Origin: Candidatus Woesearchaeota archaeon
Lineage (GTDB): Archaea; Nanobdellota; Nanobdellia; Woesearchaeales; UBA10216
Length of the DNA stretch: 9,040 nt
Direction: 5' to 3'
Assembly (NCBI GenBank): GCA_023269295.1
Contig: JAHFTU010000046.1
Span: 1 to 9,040, forward strand
Shown: piece by piece, positions 1 through 6,282 of the stretch
How the letters are laid out: each line of letters opens with the position of its first letter
Position numbering within the stretch: position 1 is the stretch's first letter
Notes under the pieces: model-generated
Database searches by the model: none
The model's input: the letters and a program-made list of their open reading frames with translations, nothing else
Told to the model about the DNA's origin: nothing
Made by a program: the position numbers and the translations under genes

Positions 1-351
1 GAACTAGTAAAGTCGGGCATTTATGGCGCGTGTGAAATTTTTGTGAACGCCTCAACGACAGAGACTGGCCCGTTGACAGTTCTTGAGGCTCAGGCAAATG
101 GCCTCGTGTGCGTGGCAGTAAAAAGCAAGGCAATGAAGCTCATTCGGAATAACGTGAACGGCTATCTGGTTGACCCGAGTGACAAGCAGGCATTCGCCGC
201 TGCCGTAGTGAAGCTGTTGACCGAAAAATCGACTTATTCGAGGATGCGGAAAGCGACTCTGGAAAACATACGGAAGTATGATCAGGCCAACATCGCAGGC
301 ATCTGGGAAAAACTTTATGAGGATGTTGTGCGTAAAAAAAAGGATTCTTGA
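1..351 (+). CDS. GT4-family glycosyltransferase, C-terminal part (5' end outside window)
   Basis: The reading frame is open from the first base to the TGA at 349-351, so the true start lies upstream; the GTG at 43 is internal. The 116 visible residues match the C-terminal half of a GT-B fold retaining glycosyltransferase. They contain the EX7E pattern (E21 and E29 of the visible part, in TETGPLTVLEAQANG), which in GT4 enzymes binds the nucleotide-sugar donor. This is followed by a conserved GYLVDPSD segment and the usual closing helices ending in a lysine-rich tail. Family members transfer sugars to lipids, proteins or other glycans at the cytoplasmic membrane face. Acceptor and donor cannot be told from this fragment. 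The next gene is convergent, so this is the last gene of its unit. Confidence 0.88.
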   Translation, partial: ELVKSGIYGACEIFVNASTTETGPLTVLEAQANGLVCVAVKSKAMKLIRNNVNGYLVDPSDKQAFAAAVVKLLTEKSTYSRMRKATLENIRKYDQANIAGIWEKLYEDVVRKKKDS

Positions 352-410
352 GTCTATAGCAAATCACTTTAATAATCGGAACTTTATTCCATGCAAAAAG
401 TATTTAGCTT

Positions 411-779
411 TCACTTATGCTTTCCAGTTTCGGGCTGTGCATCTTTGTAGATGATTATGCCTATGCGCTTCATCAACAGGGAAAAGGAGCCCCATACTAT
501 TGGCATCCACATCGGCATGCCGAAGAAGTCCGCATTTGCAAAAGTGTGAAGGTGCGTTATGTCTGTTGCAAACACTTCAATGGCAAAACCAAGGACCGCT
601 CCGTAGCAGAACGCAAAGAAATCGCCTTGCTGGTAATTTACCAAAAAGATGGCTAGGAGAATTGCAAGGTATATGCCTGTAAGCAACAGGCTATTTTTCC
701 AGAAAAAATAGGTGATGCACGCTCCTACCAGGAAAAGAAAAGTTTGGAGGATAATTTCAAGTATTGACTTCGACCGCAT
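411..779 (-). CDS. small four-helix membrane protein, unknown function
   Basis: The 122-residue product has hydrophobic segments at about 8-26, 30-47, 54-71 and 86-110, with a basic N-terminus and a short polar C-terminus. An acidic residue (E68) lies in helix 3. A His-rich loop (HLH at 76-78) leads into the motif FGMPMWMPIVWG at 86-97, just before the last helix. The Gly-x-Pro-x-Trp-x-Pro-x-x-Trp pattern resembles that of small integral membrane families whose last loop and helix line a polar site, but I do not recognise a named family. The start is supported by a TATA-like box at 802-809, centred 27 nt upstream, which implies a leaderless mRNA. It has its own promoter downstream of the UbiA/PAP2 pair, so it need not share their function. 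Confidence 0.75.
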   Translation of the reverse strand: MRSKSILEIILQTFLFLVGACITYFFWKNSLLLTGIYLAILLAIFLVNYQQGDFFAFCYGAVLGFAIEVFATDITHLHTFANADFFGMPMWMPIVWGSFSLLMKRIGIIIYKDAQPETGKHK

Positions 780-801
780 TTAATTAGCAAGTTGGTATCC
801 G

Positions 802-809
802 CTTATAAA
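802..809 (-). promoter_or_regulatory. TATA box for the 411-779 gene
   Basis: On the minus strand TTTATAAG is preceded by the A-rich ACAAAA, a BRE-like element. Its centre is about 27 nt from the ATG at 779, which places the transcript start at or next to the start codon. Confidence 0.6.
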
Positions 810-833
810 TTTTGTGGGTCTGAGCTTTTCCTC

Positions 834-1610
834 TCAGTTTGTCCAGACCACCCTGAACAGCTTCCTGATCCTGCCTGAAAAGTAAGTGCCGAAAACGAGT
901 GTAAAGTAAGTGATAAACAGGGCCAGGTAGAATGCTTTTGTGGTTGAAACGTCTACAATGGAAATGAAAGCAATTGCGAGAAAAGCTAACAGTTGAATGA
1001 TGAGCAGTGAGTTTTTAGTGTAATATTTTAGCGTATTTCGCGCTTGCCATCCTTCAACGTCCTTTTCTACAATTCGCCTTATGCATGATAATCCAAGTGT
1101 AAGAAAAAAAATAGCGACAATTGGTATGTAAGGCAACTTTGCAGTGACGAGCAGCGTGCCCATAAGGAAACGCAGGGGGTGTGTAGAGCTGTTCACCAAA
1201 AGCTCAAGGTAGGGAATCTTTTTGGCTATAAAGGTATAGAAAATGTTCAAAGCAAGAGTGGCAACGCAAATGTAAAATATTTGCCTGTTGAACATCACAA
1301 ATGCGCCAAGCAGCCCTGCAACAATCAGTACAGACGCAAAAACCATGGCTGATTTAATGCTGATTCTCTTCGAGGGCAGGGGCCTTTTCCTTTTCATGGG
1401 ATGCATTGCGTCAGATTTTGCGTCTGCAATGTCGTTCATAGTGTAGATGCCGCCGTATAGCAGCAGGTTAAATGACAGGTACAACAGGAAGAGGGAATTG
1501 ATTAATGAAGCTGTCACTTCATTTGCAAAGATAAAAGCGCCCAGCACTACGCTTATGAATGTGATGTGGTACCTGAACCTGAAGAACCTGATGTAGTCTG
1601 TCAATGCCAT
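834..1610 (-). CDS. UbiA-superfamily prenyltransferase, possibly polyprenyl-phosphate phosphoribosyltransferase-like
   Basis: The 258-residue polytopic membrane protein has the first Asp-rich motif NDxxDxxxD (N59, D60, D63, D67), followed by HPMKRKRPLPS (70-80). The His-Pro-x-Lys-x-x-Arg-Pro continuation is what I associate with decaprenyl-phosphate phosphoribose (DPPR) synthase-type UbiA proteins rather than the DGGGP synthases of archaeal lipid synthesis. The second acidic motif is poorly canonical: EKDVEGWQARNTLKYYT (182-198) has D184 and E186 but not the full DxxxD. Such enzymes move a prenyl or polyprenyl-phosphate group, with Mg2+, inside the membrane. The gene starts one base after the stop of the PAP2 phosphatase (TAA 1614-1612, ATG 1610-1608), so the two are co-transcribed. 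A DPPR-like role fits both the motif and the neighbour, but other prenyl acceptors remain possible. Confidence 0.85.
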   Translation of the reverse strand: MALTDYIRFFRFRYHITFISVVLGAFIFANEVTASLINSLFLLYLSFNLLLYGGIYTMNDIADAKSDAMHPMKRKRPLPSKRISIKSAMVFASVLIVAGLLGAFVMFNRQIFYICVATLALNIFYTFIAKKIPYLELLVNSSTHPLRFLMGTLLVTAKLPYIPIVAIFFLTLGLSCIRRIVEKDVEGWQARNTLKYYTKNSLLIIQLLAFLAIAFISIVDVSTTKAFYLALFITYFTLVFGTYFSGRIRKLFRVVWTN

Positions 1611-1611
1611 T

Positions 1612-2070
1612 TTAGATCAGCAATCCTCCAGTGCTGATAAGGGCTCCTATCAAAAATCCGCCAGCAACGTCTATCAGGTAATGTTTCTTTAAATAAATTC
1701 TGGAGCAGGCAACAGCGATAACCAGGATGCCAGTGCCAACAGCAAGCACCGGATTATGGAAGAGCGCCGTCGTTATGACAAAAAATGAGGTGATTCGCGC
1801 CGTGTGGATGCTTGGAAAACTGCCTGCCTCATAAATATGGAAGAATGTCATCACTGGCACTTTATGAATAGGCACTGGCCTTTCCTTTCTGTATAAGAAC
1901 TTGATTGATGCACAAACAGCCTCGGTGGCAGCAAAGATTAGGCTTGCCCTTATAGCTGTGTGGGGGTGTGTTTTGAGCAGGTAAGCGAGCAGCGGCAGGA
2001 ATGTTACAGGCAGCCCAAAAAGCGTAAAAAAGGAAAAAGCTGAATGCGCAAGATTGCTTTTCTTATACAT
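1612..2070 (-). CDS. PAP2-family membrane phosphatase
   Basis: The 152-residue membrane protein carries all three phosphatase motifs of the type 2 phosphatidic acid phosphatase family: KX6RP (K57, R64, P65), PSIH (86-89, the PSGH motif with Gly replaced by Ile) and SRX5HX3D (S123, R124, H130, D134). H89 and H130 would be the acid/base and nucleophile. The family removes phosphate from lipid or isoprenoid phosphates. Placed directly upstream of a DPPR-synthase-like UbiA gene, it could act on phosphoribosyl-polyprenyl phosphate, on polyprenyl diphosphate, or on a phospholipid precursor. The start at 2070 is supported by a TATA-like element centred at 2097, 27 nt away. Confidence 0.88.
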   Translation of the reverse strand: MYKKSNLAHSAFSFFTLFGLPVTFLPLLAYLLKTHPHTAIRASLIFAATEAVCASIKFLYRKERPVPIHKVPVMTFFHIYEAGSFPSIHTARITSFFVITTALFHNPVLAVGTGILVIAVACSRIYLKKHYLIDVAGGFLIGALISTGGLLI

Positions 2071-2091
2071 GAGACAGGCAATTTGGCTCTT

Positions 2092-2102
2092 TTTATTTTA
2101 AT
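2092..2102 (-). promoter_or_regulatory. TATA box for the PAP2-UbiA operon
   Basis: The minus strand reads ATTAAAATAAA after a purine-rich GAAAG. It is centred 27 nt upstream of the ATG at 2070, which implies a leaderless start. Confidence 0.5.
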
Positions 2103-2113
2103 CTTTCTAAATG

Positions 2114-2713
2114 CTAAGCAAGGACAACGCTGCACACTACCTGCAGCTCCCTGGAGTTTGCGTAGTCCCTTGGCACGACGTAATCTGGAGAGTAGCTCTC
2201 ATTTATCCTGTAGCCGAATAGGTGATAGCTCATTGCGACCATGTTTGAGCAGATTACATCTTTCATGTTCAAATGGCGCACCCGCAGCCTATTTCTTTTT
2301 ACTATAAGGTTCAATGCGTGCTTGAACAGGTTTAGCTCACGCAACAGCGCTATCTTGAGGACTTGTAAGCGCGAAAAAGGTCTGGATTTGAAAAGTTTTA
2401 TTGCAGTTCCTATCATGCGCCGCGCTTGCATTGATGAGATTTTTTTATGTCTAAGTACTTGAAGTGCCTTATACTTTGAGATGCAATGGTTCAGAAAGGT
2501 GAGGCGGCATCCTTCACGGGGCGTAACTTCAAGAACCCTCCCCCTACCGGCATATAGCATGATGTGGTGCCATTTGGTGCGCTGCACTACCCTGCAAATG
2601 GAGTTAAAGATTCCCTTCTCACTTACAAGGATTATGTCCCCTTTTTTCAGCAGCCTTGCCAGCTTGAGCTTCAAGGACCTTTCTCTTGATTTCAACGATT
2701 CTGTAAGCGTCAT
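2114..2713 (-). CDS. permuted papain-like hydrolase (YiiX/YebB, NlpC/P60-related)
   Basis: The 199-residue product has the layout of the circularly permuted papain-fold (YiiX/C92-type) proteins. GDIILV (25-30) is followed by WHHIMLYAGRGRVLEVTP (48-65), which carries the presumed catalytic H50 and the acidic partner E62. The nucleophile comes late, C155 in VICSNMVAMSYHLFG (153-167), and a closing SPDYVVPRDYANS segment (175-187) is also typical. In related proteins these residues form a thiol hydrolase that acts on amide or ester bonds of lipids, peptides or cell-envelope material. No signal peptide is evident and the N-terminus is strongly basic, so the protein may bind a membrane or nucleic acid surface. 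Its own TATA box at 2735-2743 supports the ATG at 2713. The substrate is unknown. Confidence 0.78.
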   Translation of the reverse strand: MTLTESLKSRERSLKLKLARLLKKGDIILVSEKGIFNSICRVVQRTKWHHIMLYAGRGRVLEVTPREGCRLTFLNHCISKYKALQVLRHKKISSMQARRMIGTAIKLFKSRPFSRLQVLKIALLRELNLFKHALNLIVKRNRLRVRHLNMKDVICSNMVAMSYHLFGYRINESYSPDYVVPRDYANSRELQVVCSVVLA

Positions 2714-2734
2714 TGGATTTCTTTAAGTAAGGGC

Positions 2735-2743
2735 TATAATAAA
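2735..2743 (-). promoter_or_regulatory. TATA box for the papain-like hydrolase gene
   Basis: The minus strand reads TTTATTATA after a purine-rich GAAAGAT, with its centre 26 nt upstream of the ATG at 2713. Confidence 0.6.
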
Positions 2744-2825
2744 AATCTTTCTGTTGCTGAATGCACCAGGTCTCAAAAAAAAGAAACTGATTATTTAAGA
2801 GTTCTGGGAGTTCTAAAACGCTCTC

Positions 2826-4061
2826 CTATATGTGTTTGTCAAGAAATTGGAGTATTACTTCTGTAACTGAATCATCATTAGCTACCATAAATTGGAGGTG
2901 TTTGTTGGGGTCTGGCGAGATGACGTGACTGAAAGATCCGTAATAAATCTGTGCGTTGCCGCAGCTTTTGTAATACTTGTCAAGGCTGGCTTTGTTCGCT
3001 GCAACAAAAGGGCGCAGAAAACGGTCTTTTTGCCCGTAAACGAACAATTTTGGCTTGAACCAGATGTATTTCTTCTGGTAATATTCAAAGAAATTCACAG
3101 CATTACCGATCCGCCGAAATTCTGCAAGTTTCTCAATAAGCTGTAGAAAATCTATGGGCTCTTTCATGCTAAGCAGGTACTTGAAGAATTCATAGGTATC
3201 TTTTGTTTTAAAGAAGTAGATATTAAGGTAAGACTTGTCTTTCTCTGGAACATACTTCCCAGGATTTCCAGACTCATACCCTTCCTTAACTAAGGGCCTA
3301 TTGGTATTTAACTCTATTAACCTTTTTGCGGCGTAGCTATTTACTAATACCTTAAAAATGCTATGCCTTGCCATGTGTAATATTTTTGGGACAGTGTCCC
3401 TCATATGGAGCGGAGCAGCCAGGAAAACGTAGCAGGTCACCACTGAATGTTCTTTAATGCCTTTGGCAAGGGCGGAGAAGATGATTGTTTTAAGCTGTAC
3501 GTATAAAGCTTCAATCTCCTGAGCGACTTCCATCAGTTGGCGGTCTGTAGACTCTCTGCTGGCGAGTGAAGCCCTTTCAATAATAGCCGCCTGCCGCGCC
3601 ATAAGTATTGATATTCTTTCCCAATCACCGTATACAGTTGTTTCTATCTGCTTATTATAACCGGCGTTTGAAAATAAAGCTGCCGTGGCGCCGATGCTGT
3701 GGCCAATCACAGCCACTCTTCTTATTCCCGGATAACTCTTGAGCAGGAGTACGCCTTCTGTTATGGCTTCGCTTGACTCACTTAAGGATAGGGGGTTGGG
3801 ATTCTGGTAATGTGACGGCAGGTCAATGCTAAGACACAGGAAGCCGTATTCTACTAGCCTCTCTGCCAGTACACCCAACGCGTACCTGTTTGAGCTAAAG
3901 CAGTGTGCAAGAAGTACCCCCCTGCTATAGCTGACGTTTGGCTTGCGGTATATGGTTCCGTAAACCCTGCCTGAATGTATATCCTCAGTCACTATTCCGA
4001 GTTTTTCACCGCGTACTGCCTTTTGTATTAGTTCTCTCTGTAGCTGCCTCCATCTTGACAT
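2826..4061 (-). CDS. alpha/beta hydrolase with a large helical insertion
   Basis: The 411-residue protein has the alpha/beta-hydrolase core split by a long insert. The N-terminal core contains VLLAHCFSSNRY (49-60, oxyanion-hole region) and the nucleophile elbow GHSIGA with S122. A mostly helical insert spans about 130-320, and the core resumes with LFVYGQKDRFLRP (339-351, acid D346) and GSFSHVISPD (375-384, catalytic H379). The complete Ser-Asp-His triad argues for an active esterase, lipase or acyl hydrolase. The lid-like insert is larger than in typical family members (about 250-300 residues in all) and probably sets specificity. There is no signal peptide or membrane helix. The promoter at 4084-4092 is centred 27 nt upstream of the ATG. 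The substrate cannot be named. Confidence 0.85.
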   Translation of the reverse strand: MSRWRQLQRELIQKAVRGEKLGIVTEDIHSGRVYGTIYRKPNVSYSRGVLLAHCFSSNRYALGVLAERLVEYGFLCLSIDLPSHYQNPNPLSLSESSEAITEGVLLLKSYPGIRRVAVIGHSIGATAALFSNAGYNKQIETTVYGDWERISILMARQAAIIERASLASRESTDRQLMEVAQEIEALYVQLKTIIFSALAKGIKEHSVVTCYVFLAAPLHMRDTVPKILHMARHSIFKVLVNSYAAKRLIELNTNRPLVKEGYESGNPGKYVPEKDKSYLNIYFFKTKDTYEFFKYLLSMKEPIDFLQLIEKLAEFRRIGNAVNFFEYYQKKYIWFKPKLFVYGQKDRFLRPFVAANKASLDKYYKSCGNAQIYYGSFSHVISPDPNKHLQFMVANDDSVTEVILQFLDKHI

Positions 4062-4083
4062 AAGAACTGTTCTTAGAAAGAAA

Positions 4084-4092
4084 CTATTTAAG
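4084..4092 (-). promoter_or_regulatory. TATA box for the alpha/beta hydrolase gene
   Basis: The minus strand reads CTTAAATAG after AAAAATG, centred 27 nt upstream of the ATG at 4061. Confidence 0.6.
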
Positions 4093-4144
4093 CATTTTTA
4101 ATTTGTGCTATAAAAAAGTCTGGCCCTGCAGTTTTATCGTCAAG

Positions 4145-4153
4145 TTTATATTT
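4145..4153 (+). promoter_or_regulatory. TATA box for the phosphoribosyltransferase gene
   Basis: TTTATATTT is centred about 28 nt upstream of the ATG at 4177. It is divergent to the hydrolase promoter about 57 nt away. Confidence 0.55.
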
Positions 4154-4176
4154 GCAGAAGGGAACTGACTGCATAA

Positions 4177-4809
4177 ATGTTTCAGGACCGTTTGGACGCA
4201 GGCAAGCTTCTGGCTGCAAAGCTCTCAAAGTACAAGGGCAAAAAGAATGTAGTGGTGCTTGGCATACCCCGCGGAGGCGTGGAGGTTGCCTATGCCATTG
4301 CAAATGAGCTAAGGGTTGAAATTGGCGCTGCTGTTGCAAAGAAGATTCCTTTTCCGGGAAATCCAGAGCTCGCAGTTGGCGCTGTTGCTTTTGGAGGCAT
4401 GGTAAGTCTGAACGACAGCTTTGCATTTCAACATGGTGTTGGCAAGGACTACATAGACGGTGAAGTCAATCGCATTGCAGCTGAAATTGAGAGGCGATAC
4501 GCTGCGTTCAGGGCAGAGGTTCCCAGTGTCAAGGGAAAAGTTGCAATAATTGCTGATGATGGCATGGCTACTGGCCATACAGTTTTGGCAGCTGTGAGGG
4601 CAGTAAGGAAAGGCAAGCCAAAGAGAATTATTGTTGCTGTCCCTGTCTCATCGCGGCAGGCAGCTGGCCTTGTAAGGGCCGAAGCTGACGAGCTGCTCTG
4701 CCTTGACATTCCGGATTTCTTCAGGGCTGTGGGCGAGTTTTACAGGCATTTCCCGCAGCTGACAGATGAGGACGTTATTGGCTACCTCAAGAAGTCGAAA
4801 GCCGCTTAG
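4177..4809 (+). CDS. phosphoribosyltransferase, COG1926 type
   Basis: The 210-residue soluble protein has the type I phosphoribosyltransferase layout. GIPRGGVEVA (29-38) comes first, followed by a variable hood region with KKIPFPGNPELAVGAVA (55-71). The PRPP-binding loop is VAIIADDGMATGHTVLAAV (122-140), with the paired acidic residues D127 and D128. The C-terminal FFRAVGEFYRHFPQLTDEDV (181-200) is characteristic of the COG1926 predicted phosphoribosyltransferases, whose nucleobase or other acceptor is not established. The start is fixed by the leaderless promoter at 4145-4153. The stop TAG at 4807-4809 shares four bases with the stop of the convergent gene. Codon use looks richer in G and C than in the envelope block. 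I see no sign that it works with the DPPR-like pair upstream. Confidence 0.85.
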   Translation: MFQDRLDAGKLLAAKLSKYKGKKNVVVLGIPRGGVEVAYAIANELRVEIGAAVAKKIPFPGNPELAVGAVAFGGMVSLNDSFAFQHGVGKDYIDGEVNRIAAEIERRYAAFRAEVPSVKGKVAIIADDGMATGHTVLAAVRAVRKGKPKRIIVAVPVSSRQAAGLVRAEADELLCLDIPDFFRAVGEFYRHFPQLTDEDVIGYLKKSKAA

Positions 4810-4979
4810 CTGTGTTCACCATACCTGCTGTAAAAGATGAGGTCTACAGCTCCCAGTACCAGAAAGAATGCTGCAACAGAGATTCTTGTGCTGTTGAATC
4901 CGAGCACAAAGGCAGCAGCCAAAAATATCAGGCCAGCAGCCAGGGAGAATCTGCCAAACCCCCTGTAGCTTTTGCACAT
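4806..4979 (-). CDS. 57-residue two-helix membrane protein
   Basis: This short gene begins at the ATG 4979-4977 and ends with TAA at 4808-4806. The frame is open further upstream, but that part overlaps the zinc-ribbon gene and reads as low-complexity basic sequence, so the short start is preferred. The product has a basic N-terminus (MCKSYRGFGR), a hydrophobic helix at about 11-28, a short turn (NSTR, 29-32), a second helix at about 33-50, and ends SRYGEHS. The start lies 7 nt after the stop of the zinc-ribbon gene, so the two are probably co-transcribed. Its function is unknown; small double-spanning proteins of this kind are common in compact archaeal genomes. Confidence 0.6.
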   Translation of the reverse strand: MCKSYRGFGRFSLAAGLIFLAAAFVLGFNSTRISVAAFFLVLGAVDLIFYSRYGEHS

Positions 4980-4986
4980 CAGCGGC

Positions 4987-5412
4987 TTATTTTTTGGGTT
5001 TCCTTGCTTTTGGCTTGGCTTTTTTGGCTTTGTCACGGACGGTTTCCTCTTTTTCATCAACAACGGTAACGGCTGCTTTAGTGATTGTGGCAGCTTCTGT
5101 TTGAGCGTCGCTTTTTTTGCTTGCATCGGGATTTGCCAGCTCTGCGGCGACTTTTTTGAACGTGTCAACCTGCTTTTCAGACAATGACCCAAACCGCAGG
5201 TAGTTTGATTTTATGCTTCTTAGGAAGGAGGACTCCTCGTACAGCTTCTGGTCTATGTCAAACATTTTCCTGAATTTCTCGTCTGTTATTGGCTGGTTAA
5301 TCTGCTTCATTGAGCATGATGTGCATATAGGGAATTGGTTTCGTGAGATTATGAGCACATGGTTTTTCTTGCAGATTGCGCACAGCTGCTTGTACTTTGG
5401 TCTCCAAGCCAT
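4987..5412 (-). CDS. zinc-ribbon protein with a charged C-terminal tail
   Basis: The 141-residue product has a four-cysteine zinc ribbon near the N-terminus: CAIC (C11, C14) and CTSC (C30, C33), with 15 residues between the pairs. A conserved-looking helical region follows (ITDEKFRKMFDIDQKLYEE), then a Ser/Leu-rich segment. The tail from about 95 onward is disordered, rich in Ala, Thr and charged residues, and ends in Lys/Pro repeats. A role in binding nucleic acid or ribosomes is plausible but not shown. An ATG at 5424 would add four residues. I prefer 5412 because the TATA-like box at 5436-5443 is centred 27 nt from it, the spacing seen at other starts here. The two-helix membrane gene follows after 7 nt. 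Confidence 0.78.
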   Translation of the reverse strand: MAWRPKYKQLCAICKKNHVLIISRNQFPICTSCSMKQINQPITDEKFRKMFDIDQKLYEESSFLRSIKSNYLRFGSLSEKQVDTFKKVAAELANPDASKKSDAQTEAATITKAAVTVVDEKEETVRDKAKKAKPKARKPKK

Positions 5413-5435
5413 TCTCCCATTCATTTGGCAACAGC

Positions 5436-5443
5436 TATATTAA
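5436..5443 (-). promoter_or_regulatory. TATA box for the zinc-ribbon operon
   Basis: The minus strand TTAATATA is centred 27 nt upstream of the ATG at 5412 but only 15 nt upstream of the ATG at 5424. This decides the start call. Confidence 0.5.
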
Positions 5444-5472
5444 CTTAGCGGCTTCAGCCTGACAGCAAATTT

Positions 5473-5480
5473 TTTATATC
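5473..5480 (+). promoter_or_regulatory. TATA box for the sodN-sodX operon
   Basis: TTTATATC follows an A/T-rich AAATTT. Its centre lies 27 nt before the GTG at 5503 and about 36 nt before the ATG at 5512. Confidence 0.6.
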
Positions 5481-5502
5481 CGCCATCCTATGCTGCAGCA
5501 GG

Positions 5503-5958
5503 GTGATAATTATGAAAAACGTTAATGGCTTATTGGCTGCTGTATTGAGAAAAGTTGAGACTGCCATAAAACCATCTGCTGTTTATGCACATTGCGACGT
5601 GCCATGCGGCATTTACGAGACTGACACCATGCGGCATGGAGTTGAGACTGTCAGGTCAATGACTGACAAGCTCCTGGCTTTGGAAGGAAAGATGGACTTG
5701 CAGAGCCGCAACAACGCAATCAGGATGGTACTGACCAAAGAGGAATGGTCGCAGAGGATAAAGGCTGAACTGCTCATTCTGTGGACTGACTATTTCAAGC
5801 CTGAGCACGTGCAGAAATGGCCAGACCTCCATGATAAGGTGTGGAAGGCTGCAAAGCTCTGCTCCGATGTCAAGAGGAACATTGACGCCCAGAAGGTCGC
5901 GCAGCTTTCAGCGGCTGTTGAAGAGATAGCCAGGATTTTTGCTGAGACAAAAAAGTAA
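5503..5958 (+). CDS. sodN: nickel-containing superoxide dismutase (precursor)
   Basis: The protein contains the nickel hook HCDVPCGIY. In mature NiSOD, His1, Cys2 and Cys6 bind Ni, and all are present here (H30, C31 and C35 from the GTG). The hook is preceded by a 29-residue propeptide ending VYA, and cleavage before His30 would leave about 122 residues, close to the roughly 117 of Streptomyces NiSOD. A later LWTDYFKPEH segment (93-102) also matches the family, and the rest is helical as expected for the four-helix-bundle hexamer. It dismutates superoxide to O2 and H2O2. Start: the GTG at 5503 sits 27 nt from the TATA centre (leaderless). The ATG at 5512 has GGTGAT at 5502-5507 as a possible Shine-Dalgarno site and would shorten the propeptide by three residues. 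The maturation protease gene follows after 10 nt. Confidence 0.93.
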   Translation: MIIMKNVNGLLAAVLRKVETAIKPSAVYAHCDVPCGIYETDTMRHGVETVRSMTDKLLALEGKMDLQSRNNAIRMVLTKEEWSQRIKAELLILWTDYFKPEHVQKWPDLHDKVWKAAKLCSDVKRNIDAQKVAQLSAAVEEIARIFAETKK

Positions 5959-5968
5959 TAGCGGCAAA

Positions 5969-6277
5969 ATGCCTCTTTCTTCACTTTTCCCTTTCAGCAT
6001 CCATATCGTCAGGGGCCACAGCATGCAGCCCGGCGTAAGCGAAGGCGATAGGGTTGTTATTTCTAATTGGGCTTACATTTTCTCGCCTCCAAAAGTCGGC
6101 GATGTCATTGTTTTCAGGGGCAATGATAGTAAGAATTACGTGAAGAGAATAACTGCATTCGCAAATAAAGCAGATAAAAAAGAATTCGTTGTTGAGGGTG
6201 ACAACAAGAGTGACAGCAAAAAGCTCTCTCCGGTAACAAGGAAAAAGATAATTGGGAAGGTTGTTGCAAAGTATTAG
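5969..6277 (+). CDS. sodX: S26-family protease, nickel SOD maturation (SodX)
   Basis: The 102-residue product is a minimal S26 (signal-peptidase-like) protease. It has IVRGHSMQPGVSEGDRVVI (13-31) with the nucleophile S18, then GDVIVFR (44-50), the general base K59 in YVKRI (57-61), and a closing VEGDNKSDSKKLSPV region typical of the family. There is no clear membrane helix, only a short hydrophobic N-terminus. Small S26 proteases next to sodN remove the NiSOD propeptide so that His1 becomes the free N-terminal nickel ligand. The position 10 nt after sodN supports this job. An upstream TTG at 5939 would overlap sodN and add a non-conserved stretch, so the ATG at 5969 is preferred. Confidence 0.9.
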   Translation: MPLSSLFPFSIHIVRGHSMQPGVSEGDRVVISNWAYIFSPPKVGDVIVFRGNDSKNYVKRITAFANKADKKEFVVEGDNKSDSKKLSPVTRKKIIGKVVAKY

Positions 6278-6282
6278 TGCTT

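Noticed and set aside
2044..2307. 87-residue plus-strand open frame
   Set aside because: It is antisense to the PAP2 start and the papain-like hydrolase gene, both of which have strong motifs.
4980..5192. N-terminal extension of the two-helix membrane protein
   Set aside because: It overlaps the zinc-ribbon gene in another frame and reads as low-complexity Lys/Pro sequence mirrored from that gene.
5646..5672. TGTCAG/CTGACA inverted repeat inside sodN
   Set aside because: It is six pairs with an 8-nt loop in conserved coding sequence, without direct repeats or the GTCGAC core, so probably chance.
5939..5968. TTG start extending the S26 protease
   Set aside because: It overlaps the end of sodN and adds residues with no family resemblance, while the ATG at 5969 gives normal spacing.
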